Source: Littorina saxatilis (taxonomy: Eukaryota > Mollusca > Gastropoda > Littorinimorpha > Littorinidae). Taken from it: 64,000 bases of DNA. The notes beneath the pieces were generated by a model. It made no database searches, was not told the DNA's origin, and saw nothing but the letters and a program-made list of their open reading frames with translations. Below, piece after piece: positions 54,885 to 64,000 of the stretch. The position numbers were made by a program, and so were the translations under genes. Positions within the stretch are counted from its first letter, which is position 1. Each line of letters begins with the position of its first letter. The DNA is taken from NCBI RefSeq assembly GCF_037325665.1, contig NC_090261.1:24998722-25062721 (forward strand), read 5' to 3'.

Positions 54885-56150
54885 TGATTGAACATTTAGG
54901 TAAGTACACTGTACCATCATTTTGTGTCTTTTGAATGGCGTCATGATAGAAAAATATGCACAAGTACAGATTTTCTCAGTTAAATGAATCAATGGATAAA
55001 TATATTTTAACTTTGAAAAATTAAAGAAGATAAGAGTACTATCTACAGTAATGGAAACCTGTGTAGTGTGAACAAACTGTGATTGTGATCTGTGATTTTC
55101 TAGACATCTCAGGTTTTTTTTATCCAGCTATTTTTATTGTTTGTAAACATCATGCACATCTCCAATGATCAACATGTGGAGTGTGTTGTATACGTGGTAC
55201 ATTTCATCGCATTTTTATTCATCATAATAATAAACAATATAAGTACTTAAATATCTGAAACATGAGCAACAGTTCTCATGTAAATTTGCAGTGTTAGTTT
55301 TGGGACAGTGTCTGATGTACTGTTTATGTTCTTCAAATGGTGCTCTTTATTGTTATGGAACTGACGATCTTTCAGCTTAGTGTTTAACATGCAGAATAAG
55401 TGGAGAACAAAATGTGGGTATATTTGCTTCGCTAAGAAAAAAAGCAACGCCTCAAGATAACCTGGACTCATGGGTTTCATGGAAAAAAGCAAGAATGAAA
55501 TGTTGACGCACCCTTTTGTATACTGAGAGCGGACGCAGAATTATCGACGATACTCGTTTATCTGTAAAGCCTTTATTTGTTTCAAAGAACAAATCTATGC
55601 TGACTGCTGGGTTCTGTGTATGCATTTTATGATTGGTAGTTTCTGATTAGTTTTCATCAAATGGATATGGATTTGCTTTCTAACATCTTAAATTCTTGTC
55701 TGACAAACTTCAGTGCTATTCAGTGTTCTTCTTGTTAATGTGAGTGGTTGTGATGTGATGTAACTTTGTGTCTCCAAAAGAGAAATAGTCTTGTTGTGAT
55801 ATTGGTTTAGGAAAAACGTTACACATGGACTTGAAAAAATGTACTCAAAGGGGTTGAAAAATATACTCATAGGAGTTGTCCACTTACGCGTGTTTATGAA
55901 CCTTCACGTAATATGATCAACAAAAACCAAATTTCTGAAATTCAGTCGATCTTCATGGTATTCCATGAGTTTGCTGACTCCCTGTAGGGCGGAATTTTTA
56001 TCGTACCTAACAAAGAATGTGTTTTGTTTTACTGTTTGAACTTAAGAGAAAGGTTCTGAGATTATCATCACATTTATGTTACGGTGCCTTATTTTCTTAT
56101 TTTTACCTGTGTAGATTTATGGCCATTTTTTAATTAAAGCTTGAACAAAA
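54885..56150. other. Intergenic or long 3' UTR after SELENOW
   Basis: AT-rich sequence with several AATAAA/ATTAAA hexamers (near 55230 and 56133). No open frame with protein-like content and no repeat I can assign. Confidence 0.5.
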
Positions 56151-56211
56151 AAAGTGGAGGTTTTGTCTCCTTTTTTTTCTCTCTCTCCCTCTCTCTGTAT
56201 CGATATCTATC

Positions 56212-56335
56212 TATATATATATATATACGACTTGTGTCTGTCTGTGTGTGTATGTGTGTATTCGCCATGCACGGCCAAAGTTCTCGATGGATCTGCTTCA
56301 AATTTGGTGGCATTTTCCCAAGGTCACTGCTGGAA
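56212..56335 (+). repeat. Fragment of the 7010-8120 repeat family
   Basis: tatacgacttgtgtctgtctg, then ccatgcacggccaaagttct and cgatggatctgcttcaaatt, the complement of 7985-8110. Confidence 0.8.
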
Positions 56336-56427
56336 ATAAGGCCTTAACAAAACAATACTTCATTTTTGTGCCTCTTGTATGCTGTTACACAGAGAGAGCG
56401 TTGGAGAGAGAGACGGAGAGACTCATA

Positions 56428-56530
56428 CAGACAATACAATACAATACAATACAATACAATCAATACAATAACTTTATTAATCTCTAAAAGAGAAATTACA
56501 TTGCTGAGCGTTTGTGTCCGTAATAATAAC
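56428..56530 (-). repeat. LINE 3' end, 5'-truncated
   Basis: Minus-strand text gagaaattacat complement: tctcttttagagattaataa agttattg followed by (TTGTA)n tail (56428-56470 on plus). A pentamer-tailed end of this type is common for truncated CR1/L2-like LINEs. Source family not identified. Confidence 0.55.
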
Positions 56531-57357
56531 ATACATAAAACATTCAAAATAAACATTTGTTCAGACAGACTGACAGGCGAACTGACAGACGGACTGAAGA
56601 CAAACGGACAGATAGAGAGAGAGAGAGAATGTGTGTGTGTGTGTGTTGGTGTGATGGTATGTCTTTAATATGTGTGTGTGTACTTTTTTGTGTGTGTGTT
56701 TGTGTGTGTGTGCCCGTTTGCAAATGTGTCAGGATAGATACAGGTGTACAGTCAGGAGAAGGAGTGAGTGTACAGGTGCGACAAACGATTTCAACCATTG
56801 TCATGTTTATCTTTTCGACATTTTTTCTCTCGTTCCATTTATTATCTCTTTTTGGGGGGGCGTGCACACGCATATTTGTGAGTGTGTGTGTCAGAATCTA
56901 TATATGTGTGTCATTCAGTAATTGTGTGTTGCTATTATGGTAAGCAGTAATGATATTTAAGGCCTTATTTGGGGAATGTTTGACCATTTGTGCCAAGGCA
57001 CTGCCACCAGGGCCTTGTCGGCCCCTGGACCCCGCCCTTCCAAAATGTTCAGTCCTGGCAACATTTTTGACTCCTACTCATTCAACGCGGTAGGCCTAGC
57101 TACATATAGTAGGGGAAGGCCCCCTAATATGGACCACTTTTTGTTTATTGCTGATAACTAGCTTGTTTTCTTGTGAAGAAGTTTCATTTTGTGGTTGGTA
57201 GTCCTTCTCTCTTAGTTTAACCGTTAGGCCTAATTAGAGTGATGTTTGCAGTAGAAACTCGGGGTACACACTGCTAAAATGTAACAAATACGGTCTTAGC
57301 TGTCATATATAGCCATTTTTGTGTGATAAAAGCTTTGGCTGTGGACAGAAACGAGTC

Positions 57358-57486
57358 CTCCGAAAACGGCGTATGGCTGCCTAAATGGCGGGGTAAAAAA
57401 CGGTCATTCACGTAAAATTCCACTCGTGCAAAAAACACGAGTGTACGTGGGAGTTTCAGCCCACGAACGCAGAACAAGAAGAAGAC
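57358..57486 (+). repeat. tRNA-SINE 3' end, 5'-truncated
   Basis: ccgaaaacggcgtatggctg to cacgaacgcagaacaagaag, the plus-strand equivalent of the tail of the 13696 SINE. Confidence 0.8.
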
Positions 57487-57561
57487 AAACGAGTTTGTTT
57501 TAGGCGGCAAATTTAGAGTGAACGCTGCCAAAAGTGAAAACAAGAAGGGCAAAGCCCATAC

Positions 57562-58324
57562 GACTCACATGCTTGACCTTGACCTTTACATGACCTTGAC
57601 CTAAATAACTAAACCTAGCAATGACATACACTAAGAACTGCTTTACACATTTTTCCTACCAAAATACATGACCTTGACCCAAGGTCAAGTTCATGCAACA
57701 CAAAGCTGTTAATTCAAGACATAGGAAGTACAATGGTGCTTATTGGCTCTTTCTACCATGAGATATGGTCACTTTTAGTGGTTCACTACCTTATTTTGGT
57801 CACATTTCATAAGGGTCAAAGTGACCTTGACCTTGATCATTTGTGACCAAATGTGTCTCATGATGAAAGCATAACATGTGCCCCACATAATTTTTAAGTT
57901 TGAAACAGTTATCTTCCATAGTTCAGGGTCAAGGTCACTTCAAAATATGTATACAATCCAACTTTGAAGAGCTCCTGTGACCTTGACCTTGAAGCAAGGT
58001 AAACCAAACTGGTATCAAAAGATGGGGCTTACTTTGCCCTATATATCATATATAGGTGAGGTATTGAATCTCAAAAACTTCAGAGAAAATGGGAAAAATA
58101 GCTGGTTTTTAGACAACATTTATGGCCCCTGCGACCTTGACCTTGAAGCAAGGTCAAGATGCTATGTATGTTTTTTGGGGCCTTGTCATCATACACCATC
58201 TTGCCAAATTTGGTACTGATAGACTGAATAGTGTCCAAGAAATATCCAACGTTAAAGTTTTCTGGACGGACGGTCGGACGACTCGGGTGAGTACATAGAC
58301 TCACTTTTGCTTCGCATGTGAGTC
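57562..58324 (+). repeat. TIR repeat with clustered AGGTCA half-sites
   Basis: 11-bp inverted ends GACTCACATGC (57562-57572) and GCATGTGAGTC (58314-58324). Between them TGACCTTGACC or its complement appears in at least six clusters (57573, 57670, 57818, 57925, 57977, 58131), giving several TCAAGGTCA sites. Right side ends in a (GGACGGACGGTC)-type stretch. Non-autonomous; class unknown. Confidence 0.8.
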
Positions 58325-58507
58325 AAAAAAGAGAAAAAGCCTAACGGTTTTGAGGTTTCTTCTTCTTTCTTGATGTGGACTGGGTTCATTCGAACGTCTG
58401 TAGTCCAGCGGCGGAGTACTGAGTAATTGGTTACTGGTGGTGGGTGACCCAATAACTCCGAGAAGATGGTTAAAAGTATAAAACTATTTACACGAAGAGC
58501 TGCAGGG

Positions 58508-60286
58508 TTACTGTGTCAGCGAGGCAAGTCCGTGGGTACGACCCAGACCAGCTTGGAAGGACTCCAGTGAAGGAGCAACTGTGGTCTTAGGGTCGAGCTT
58601 GTTCCACTGACGCAGTGTTCGGGGGAAAAAGGAGTTGAAGAGAACAGGATGGGATGCCCTCTCCTGGAACAGTCTCTGGGCTCCTCTGGTGCGGCTGTCG
58701 CCAGAGGTGTAGAACTCGGCCTTGTTGATGTCGACTATGCCGTTGTTGATCTTGTAGAGCATAGTGAGGCGGTTGGCGAGTCTTCTGTCGGCGAGTGGTT
58801 CCCATTGGAGGGTCTTCAGCATGCTGGTCACACAGCCTGGGGTCCGATCGCTGTAGTTGTTGTGGACGTAACGGGCTGCTCTGCGTTGGACTTTTTCAAG
58901 CTCCGTGACGTCTTTCTGAGAGATCGGGTCCCAGACTGGCGAGGCGTAGTCAAGGACCGGTCTGACCATGGCCTTGTACGTAGCAGCTCTGACGGTGGTG
59001 GTGCACTCCCGGAAGTTCCGCCGCAAGAAGCCCACAGTTCTGTTGCCCTTGTTGACAGTCGCTTGCACGTGGCTGCTCCAGGACAGGTCATCGGAGATTA
59101 AGACCCCTAGGTACTTGCTGGATGGTGTTGTTTCCAGAGTCTGTCCATGGAGGCTGTAGGAAGTTGGCAGGATGGGCTTCTTCTTGTTCGGGGCAATGCG
59201 GATGACGGTGCACTTGCTGGGGTTGAACTCCATCTGCCATGTTGATTCCCACTGTTCGAGGCTGGATAGGTCCTGTTGGAGCTGCAGACTGTCCGCTGGA
59301 GAGGATATTCGTTTGAAGAGTAGGGAGTCGTCTGCAAAGAGTTTGACGCTGCTGAACTGAACGGATTCAGGGAGGTCGTTGATGAAGGCTAAAAACAGGA
59401 GAGGACCCAGGACGGTCCCCTGCGGAACTCCGGACTGCACTCCGACTGGAGACGATAGGACGCCCTCCAAGGCCACCTGCTGTTGACGCTGACTGAGGAA
59501 GGCAGAGATCCACTTGAGGGTGTCGTTTCTCACTCCGTAGTAAGCCAGTTTCGTGAGCAGGCGGGCGTGGGGCACCTTGTCGAAGGCTTTGGAGAAGTCC
59601 AACAGGATGGCGTCAACCTGGGCTCCCTCTGCTAGCTGCCGGGCAATTTCATGGACTGTGACGATGAGCTGGGTTTCGCATGAGCGTTTACGCCGAAAGC
59701 CATGTTGACAGTTGGTAAGGATGGCATGGTGGTCAAAGTGCTTCATGATGGAGCTGTGCACCACGTGCTCGAGTATCTTGCAGGTGATGGAGATGAGCGA
59801 GACAGGGCGGTAGTTGGCTGCAAGGTGTCGTTCCCCTTTCTTGAAGATAGGCACCACCCAGGCCTGGCGCCAGTCAAGCGGGACCTCCCCAGTATCCAAC
59901 GAGAGCTGGAACAGTCGAACAAGGATGGGCGCCAGTTGGTCAGCAGCCATCTTCAAGATGAAGGCTGGAATGGAATCTGGTCCAGTTGCCTTGTCCGTCT
60001 TCAGGTTCCTCAGGAGCTTGCGGACACCACCTTCGTCAATGTGGATATCATCCATCGCCGGGAAAGGGCTGTCGCCCATACTGGGGATGCGAGATGTGTC
60101 CTCGGTGGTGAACGCCCTCTGGAACTGTTCGTTCAGGATCTCCGCCTTCTTGGCGCTGTCGCTCTGCAGGAAGCCATCTGCGTTCTTCAGTGGTGAAACT
60201 CCAGCAGAGTCTTGCCCCTTGCTTTTCACGTAGGCCCAGAACTTCTTGCTGTTTGTAGTGAAGTCTTCACTGACGATGTCTTCCAT
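58508..60286 (-). mobile_element. CR1/Jockey-like LINE, reverse transcriptase ORF (5'-truncated element)
   Basis: A 592-residue frame without stops. It has RT blocks in order: VVPIFKKGERHLAANYRPVS, CQHGFRRKRSCETQL, ILLDFSKAFDKVPHARL, SGVPQGTVLGPLLFLAFIND and the catalytic FADDSLLF (Y replaced by F, usual in this group). Then follow KYLGVLISDDLSW, VRPVLDYASPVWDP and a C-terminal ...FFPRTLRQWNKLDPKT. The frame stays open upstream to about 60385 (SETQNCRRLQQEVK), where a stop and the flanking sequence begin. No endonuclease domain precedes it, so the element is 5'-truncated. The intact frame implies a recent insertion. Stop at 58508-58510; short 3' UTR to about 58330. Confidence 0.93.
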
Positions 60287-60474
60287 GTACTGCTTGTGGG
60301 CGTCTCTGATGTGGAACTTGACCTCTTGCTGTAGTCGCCTACAGTTTTGTGTTTCTGAAACTGTTTTGACATGTGCAACTTATCCAGAGAGGGTGAATAA
60401 AGCGAATAAAATTGTTTTGAGCGCTCTAGGTGGTCCATATTAGGAACCGGTCCATATTAGGAGCCTTTCCCCTA

Positions 60475-61849
60475 CGGCTGACGGGGCTAAAACTCCCTGG
60501 CGGGGCTGTGGTTATACCGGTGTCACGATTTCATCTTTCGCCTGTGTACATATTTCCCCCTCGACATATACTCAAGACTGAAATGTTGTTTCCTGGTAAA
60601 ATTAAGAAGTGAAATTATTTATGGACGAAAAGCATGTCAGTTTCTTGCATGTGAAGAAAATTGGTGGTAAAATTTAATAGATTTCACCCCAAAAATCGAA
60701 TTCTTCGAAAACGTATATTGAGTGGTTACGTCCCTTGAGTAAGAAGGAAAACATTTTAGGATGAATCAAATTTCTAAGTTAAATAAAACAAATTGGTTGG
60801 ACAAATTTGGCCCCATGTAAGGTACACAAGGTCGCTCATCAGTACTATCGAAGGATGGTTTTTTGTTCAGTGTAGAGTTTATACTAGATCAACGAGGCCG
60901 AGAAGCGAAATATCAACACGGCGAAAGATGAAAACGTCACACCGGCAAACAGTAGGTCGTGTTTCGAATTCAAGTCAAGTTCCTGTGTCAAAAACTGGTT
61001 TTACTCACGCCAGTAGTGCATTGGCACACTAACATAAAAACGCTATTGTCACATGATCACACAAAAAGTCGGTTGGATTTGGCACAACTGACTGTCATCG
61101 GATTTTAAGTCAGTTTTGCCGGGGTGACTGAGCAGGCACCGAGTCTCTCCCATGTGCAGATTTGTATGAGTTAGGTGCTGTAAAGTCAGTCTGGTATGTA
61201 CAGTATTATCAGTGTGTCAGTCAGTGTCAGTGCCAGGCTGAGCCTGTGTGTGTGCGTGTCAGTGTGTGTGCCACTGTGTGTGTGTGTGTGTGTGTGTCCG
61301 GCAGTGTATGTGTGTGTGCAGTATGTGTGTGTGTGTGTGTGCGGTGTGTGTCAGCCGCGGTGTGTGTGAGAGAGAGACTGAGAGAGAGACTCGAGAGAGA
61401 GAGAGAGACGTAAGACATTGTATTGAGTAAACACAAAGTTCATTTCAATGGGGTGGGGGTGGGAGGGGTATATATCACTAATACAGGTCGCATATTTCTA
61501 CTAACTGTCAATCAAAACGCTCTTCAGTCTTATCATCAGGCGGCTCTCTCTCCGGCCTCACTTCCTCCCTCTCTCTCAGTCTCTCTCTAACACTGACACA
61601 CATACACACGTGACACACACACACTGACACACAAACAAACACAAACACAAACGGCACACACACACACGCGTTCTCACTTTGCTTCAGTCACTGCTCTAAC
61701 TCCGCTCTAGAGCTCTCTATAAGTCTCACTCACTATATCTCTCTCTCGCCCTCCCCCTCCCTCAGCCGTGTCACTGAGTCTCTAGGCTCTTCTCTGTCCG
61801 GCTTTATATGGACTGGGTGGCTCAAAACCGTAGGACTTTTAATATTAAT
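60475..61849. other. Intergenic, microsatellite-rich
   Basis: No gene seen. Long TG/CA and GA arrays at 61240-61410 and CT/CA arrays at 61550-61760 flank a short unique stretch. Confidence 0.6.
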
Positions 61850-62284
61850 TTTAACGTGGTAATTAACGCACTTGCGCTCGGAAGCGAGAGGTTGCGAGTT
61901 CGACCCTGGGTCAGGGCGTTAGCAATTTTCTCCCCCGGCTTTCCTAACCTAGGTGGTGGGTTCAAGTGCTAGTCTTTCGGATGAGACGAAAAACCGAGGT
62001 CCCTTCGTTGTACACTACATAGGGGTGTGCACGTTAAAGATCCCACGATTGACAAAAGGGTCTTTCCTGGCAAAATTGTATAGGCATAGCTAAAAATGTC
62101 CACCAAATACCCGTGTGACTTGGAATAAAGGCCGTGAAAGGTGAATGCTCGCCCTAATAGGCTTGAGGTTTGCTGGCCGATGTGAATGCGTGATATATTG
62201 TGTAAAAAATTTCATCTCACACGGCAGAAATTAATATGTAAAGCGCATTGAGCATATATATGATTATGCGCTATAGCAAATGTC

Positions 62285-62375
<91 letters not shown>
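61850..62375 (+). repeat. tRNA-derived SINE with (ATT)n tail
   Basis: B-box GCGAGTTCGACCC near 61889, the shared middle block acgttaaagatcccacgatt (62033 on), tttcatctcacacggcag, and aagcgcattgagc...atgcgctatagcaaatgtcc before about 29 ATT units (62287-62375). The A box is degraded. Confidence 0.85.
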
Positions 62376-62720
62376 TCTGTCTCCCGGCCCTAGAAACATA
62401 TTTCATCGAATTGATTAACCAAATGGGTATGTACAACAACGACAACACTTTTTGCAATATCAACATGGATTCACTGAGTATTGAATATTATCTCACAGAG
62501 AGATGTGTACTTTTGTGTGTCTAAATGTTTTGACAGTGTGTTTTTATGTGATGTTATTTCGTACACGAGCCTAAAGAAAAATCTCTGTTTGTTCCATTTA
62601 GATAATAAAGTTTTATCGAATTATGTTGAATTGAACCATTCTCGCTCTATCATTAATCGGGACACTAAACGGGCTGTGCACTAACACATCAAAAATCAAT
62701 TAACAGAATTAATAAGCATT

Positions 62721-62759
<39 letters not shown>

Positions 62760-62873
62760 CACACACACACACCGTCACACACACACTTTAGAAAAATTAG
62801 ATGTTCAGTGCGGCCTACTCGGCGGCCGGCCCGCTTCACTGATGCGGCGTTCCGCCGTCTGAAATCACGGTTT

Positions 62874-63055
62874 AAGGCCGGAGCGGTTCTATCCTTAGCG
62901 GATTATGATTTTATTCAGTTATTCTGCGGAAAAATATAAATGCTGGAAATGCTGCAGAAATTGTCTGCATTTATTCTGCAGCATTTCTGTTTTTCCGCAG
63001 AATAACTGAATAAAGTCGTAATCCGCTAAGCATAGAGTTCAGTGACCCCGGCCTT
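62874..63055. repeat. 182-bp fold-back element
   Basis: AAGGCCGG...CCGGCCTT ends; arms pair over most of their length (cttagcggattatgatttta against taaagtcgtaatccgctaag, ttcagttattctgcggaaaa against tttccgcagaataactgaat, aaatgctgcag around the tip). Confidence 0.85.
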
Positions 63056-63193
63056 GATCATGACAGTGCCATTGACAGTGCCTGCGAATGCTAATATTGC
63101 AGAGAAGCGCTGTCTTCACACAGAGTCATTGATGATTGCCTTTACAATGACAAGACACAAAAATTGATCTTATTTCAGTGATCAAGAGAGAAA

Positions 63194-63302
63194 ATGGCGT
63201 GGAGAAGTGCGGCCCAACGTCGCATTTCAGCTTTCGTCGGTTGCACAGCTAAACACAGGGGAAGCAACTGCAAGCTCTCAGCTCTGTGTCGCCCTCGGGT
63301 TT
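63194..63302 (+). CDS. Tentative first exon of an unknown gene (runs off the right edge)
   Basis: ATG in good context (gaaaATGG) opens 36 codons plus one base, ending at a strong donor gtgagt. The peptide begins MAWRSAAQRRISAFVGCTAK: no acidic residues, several Arg, Ser and Ala, as in a mitochondrial presequence. The stretch is less repetitive than its surroundings. No family motif is present and the partner exon would lie outside the window, so this is a weak call. Confidence 0.25.
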
Positions 63303-64000
63303 GTGAGTAACAGATTCAATGTGAAAAAAAAGTATTTGGTTATGGAAATTCAAAACCAGCAGGAATATCTGCTTATTGCACAATAACTATTTCATGCAAC
63401 TCTATCACTATAGCACAGACTTGAATGCTGTGATGAGATGAATTACTGTTGACAAAAACTGCTTCTAGTTCTACTGTTTCTTTTTTGACTTTGTCGCTGG
63501 GAATCAAAGCGAGGTGACTGATGATGTGTAAACTACCGAGCAGATGGTCAATAAACTTTGCATGTGAATTCTTCTGGACACATGAATTCCATTTTGTTCG
63601 ATAAATGTCTTTGAATTTGTCTTCAACATAATGCTCGCGCAAGTAGACGACGGTCAATGCGTCGTGACGTCATCCCCTCTGGGGCCTTTCTCTCGCGCGC
63701 GTGGCGTGTCAGTGTGCATGTTTGTGTGCACGTATGTGTCACGTATTGTGTGTGTGCATGTGAGTGCGCGCGCGTCTGTGTGTGCATGTGTGTTCCAGAG
63801 AGAGACTCAGAGAGAGAGAAAAGATAGTGTGTAGGCCTATGTGTGTGTGTGTGCATCAGTGCACGGTGAGTGTTTGTGTGTGTGCGTTTGCGTGTGTGTG
63901 TGTTTGCGTGTAAGTGTGTGTGTTTATGTGTATGTATGTGTGAGTTAGAGAGAGAGAGAGAGAGAATGTGTGTGTTTGTTTGTAAAGGTTTACAAGTGTG

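Larger units (their letters stand above)
57112..60472. mobile_element. 3.4-kb block bounded by TIRs, TA target
   Basis: Left end GGGGAAGGCCCCCTAATATG and right end its complement (GGGGAAAGGCTCCTAATATG), each next to TA (57110-57111, 60473-60474). The right end has a second inner copy of TAATATGGACC (60430-60444). Inside are a SINE 3' fragment, the AGGTCA-rich repeat and a LINE, so the original element was a short MITE enlarged by later insertions. Confidence 0.65.
62376..64000. other. Right edge of window
   Basis: CA array 62724-62790, the fold-back at 62874-63055, the tentative exon at 63194, and dense TG/GA arrays from 63690 to the end. Nothing else supported. Confidence 0.6.

Noticed and set aside
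55262-55314. ATGA...TAAAT...TGAT downstream of SELENOW, first considered as the SECIS
   Set aside because: Helix II has several mismatches and the A-rich loop is too far from the core; the hairpin at 54444-54515 fits far better.
56557-56943. Cys/Val-rich frames of 60-130 codons over TG arrays (also near 2297, 10461, 28199, 61162 and 63631)
   Set aside because: Translations of microsatellites; no splice context or family motif.
58649-60196. Plus-strand frames of 130-165 codons opposite the LINE
   Set aside because: Mirror frames of the reverse-transcriptase ORF; no independent protein-like signal.
1-64000. CRISPR arrays, operons, riboswitches, rRNA
   Set aside because: Eukaryotic intron-rich context; the tandem repeats seen are microsatellites or minisatellites without spacers.

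Overview
The window is nuclear DNA of a marine gastropod mollusc, an inference from its content: intron-rich animal genes with GT/AG introns, long TG/CA and TC microsatellites, several tRNA-derived SINE families, many short DNA transposons, and repeat families of a kind seen in caenogastropod genomes. One 200-base run of N (33657-33856) marks a scaffold gap. No operons, CRISPR arrays, rRNA genes or convincing stand-alone tRNA genes were seen.

Three host genes can be assembled exon by exon. (1) 825-19917, plus strand: the 3' part of a classical calpain. Linker micro-exons are followed by six exons encoding the penta-EF-hand domain and the stop; the protease core lies left of the window. (2) 24248-40108, minus strand: an 11-exon gene for a predicted 729-residue protein with an unrecognised N-terminal domain, a long Lys/Ala/Pro-rich basic region and a six-repeat C-terminal kelch propeller. 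The calpain and kelch genes converge tail to tail across about 2 kb. (3) 40585-54013, plus strand: selenoprotein W, complete in five coding exons, with an in-frame UGA in the CxxU redox motif and a well-formed SECIS hairpin (54444-54515) in the 3' UTR. The kelch and SELENOW genes are head to head, with 476 bp between start codons. The SELENOW first exon and its upstream sequence are present twice in tandem (ATGs at 40585 and 41039).

The rest is mainly intron and intergenic DNA filled with mobile elements, many datable by target-site duplications or nesting. Left part: SINEs at 3949-4313 and 13696-14065, a TIR element carrying a BED-finger exon (14630-15664), and a 33-bp minisatellite (16163-16330). 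Kelch introns: several short inverted-repeat elements, plus a 2.9-kb element (36006-38921) holding a Mutator-like fold-back and a recurring GTTACRATTGACACA motif. SELENOW intron 1: a four-level nest (41570-44583), a 1.5-kb near-complete palindrome (46947-48462) and a SINE with a 12-bp duplication. Right part (from 55 kb): no certain host gene. It has a CR1/Jockey-like LINE with a long open reverse-transcriptase frame (58508-60286) inside a TIR-bounded block, a repeat packed with AGGTCA nuclear-receptor half-sites, a SINE with an ATT tail, a 182-bp fold-back, and one tentative first exon (63194-63302) of a gene that would run off the right edge.
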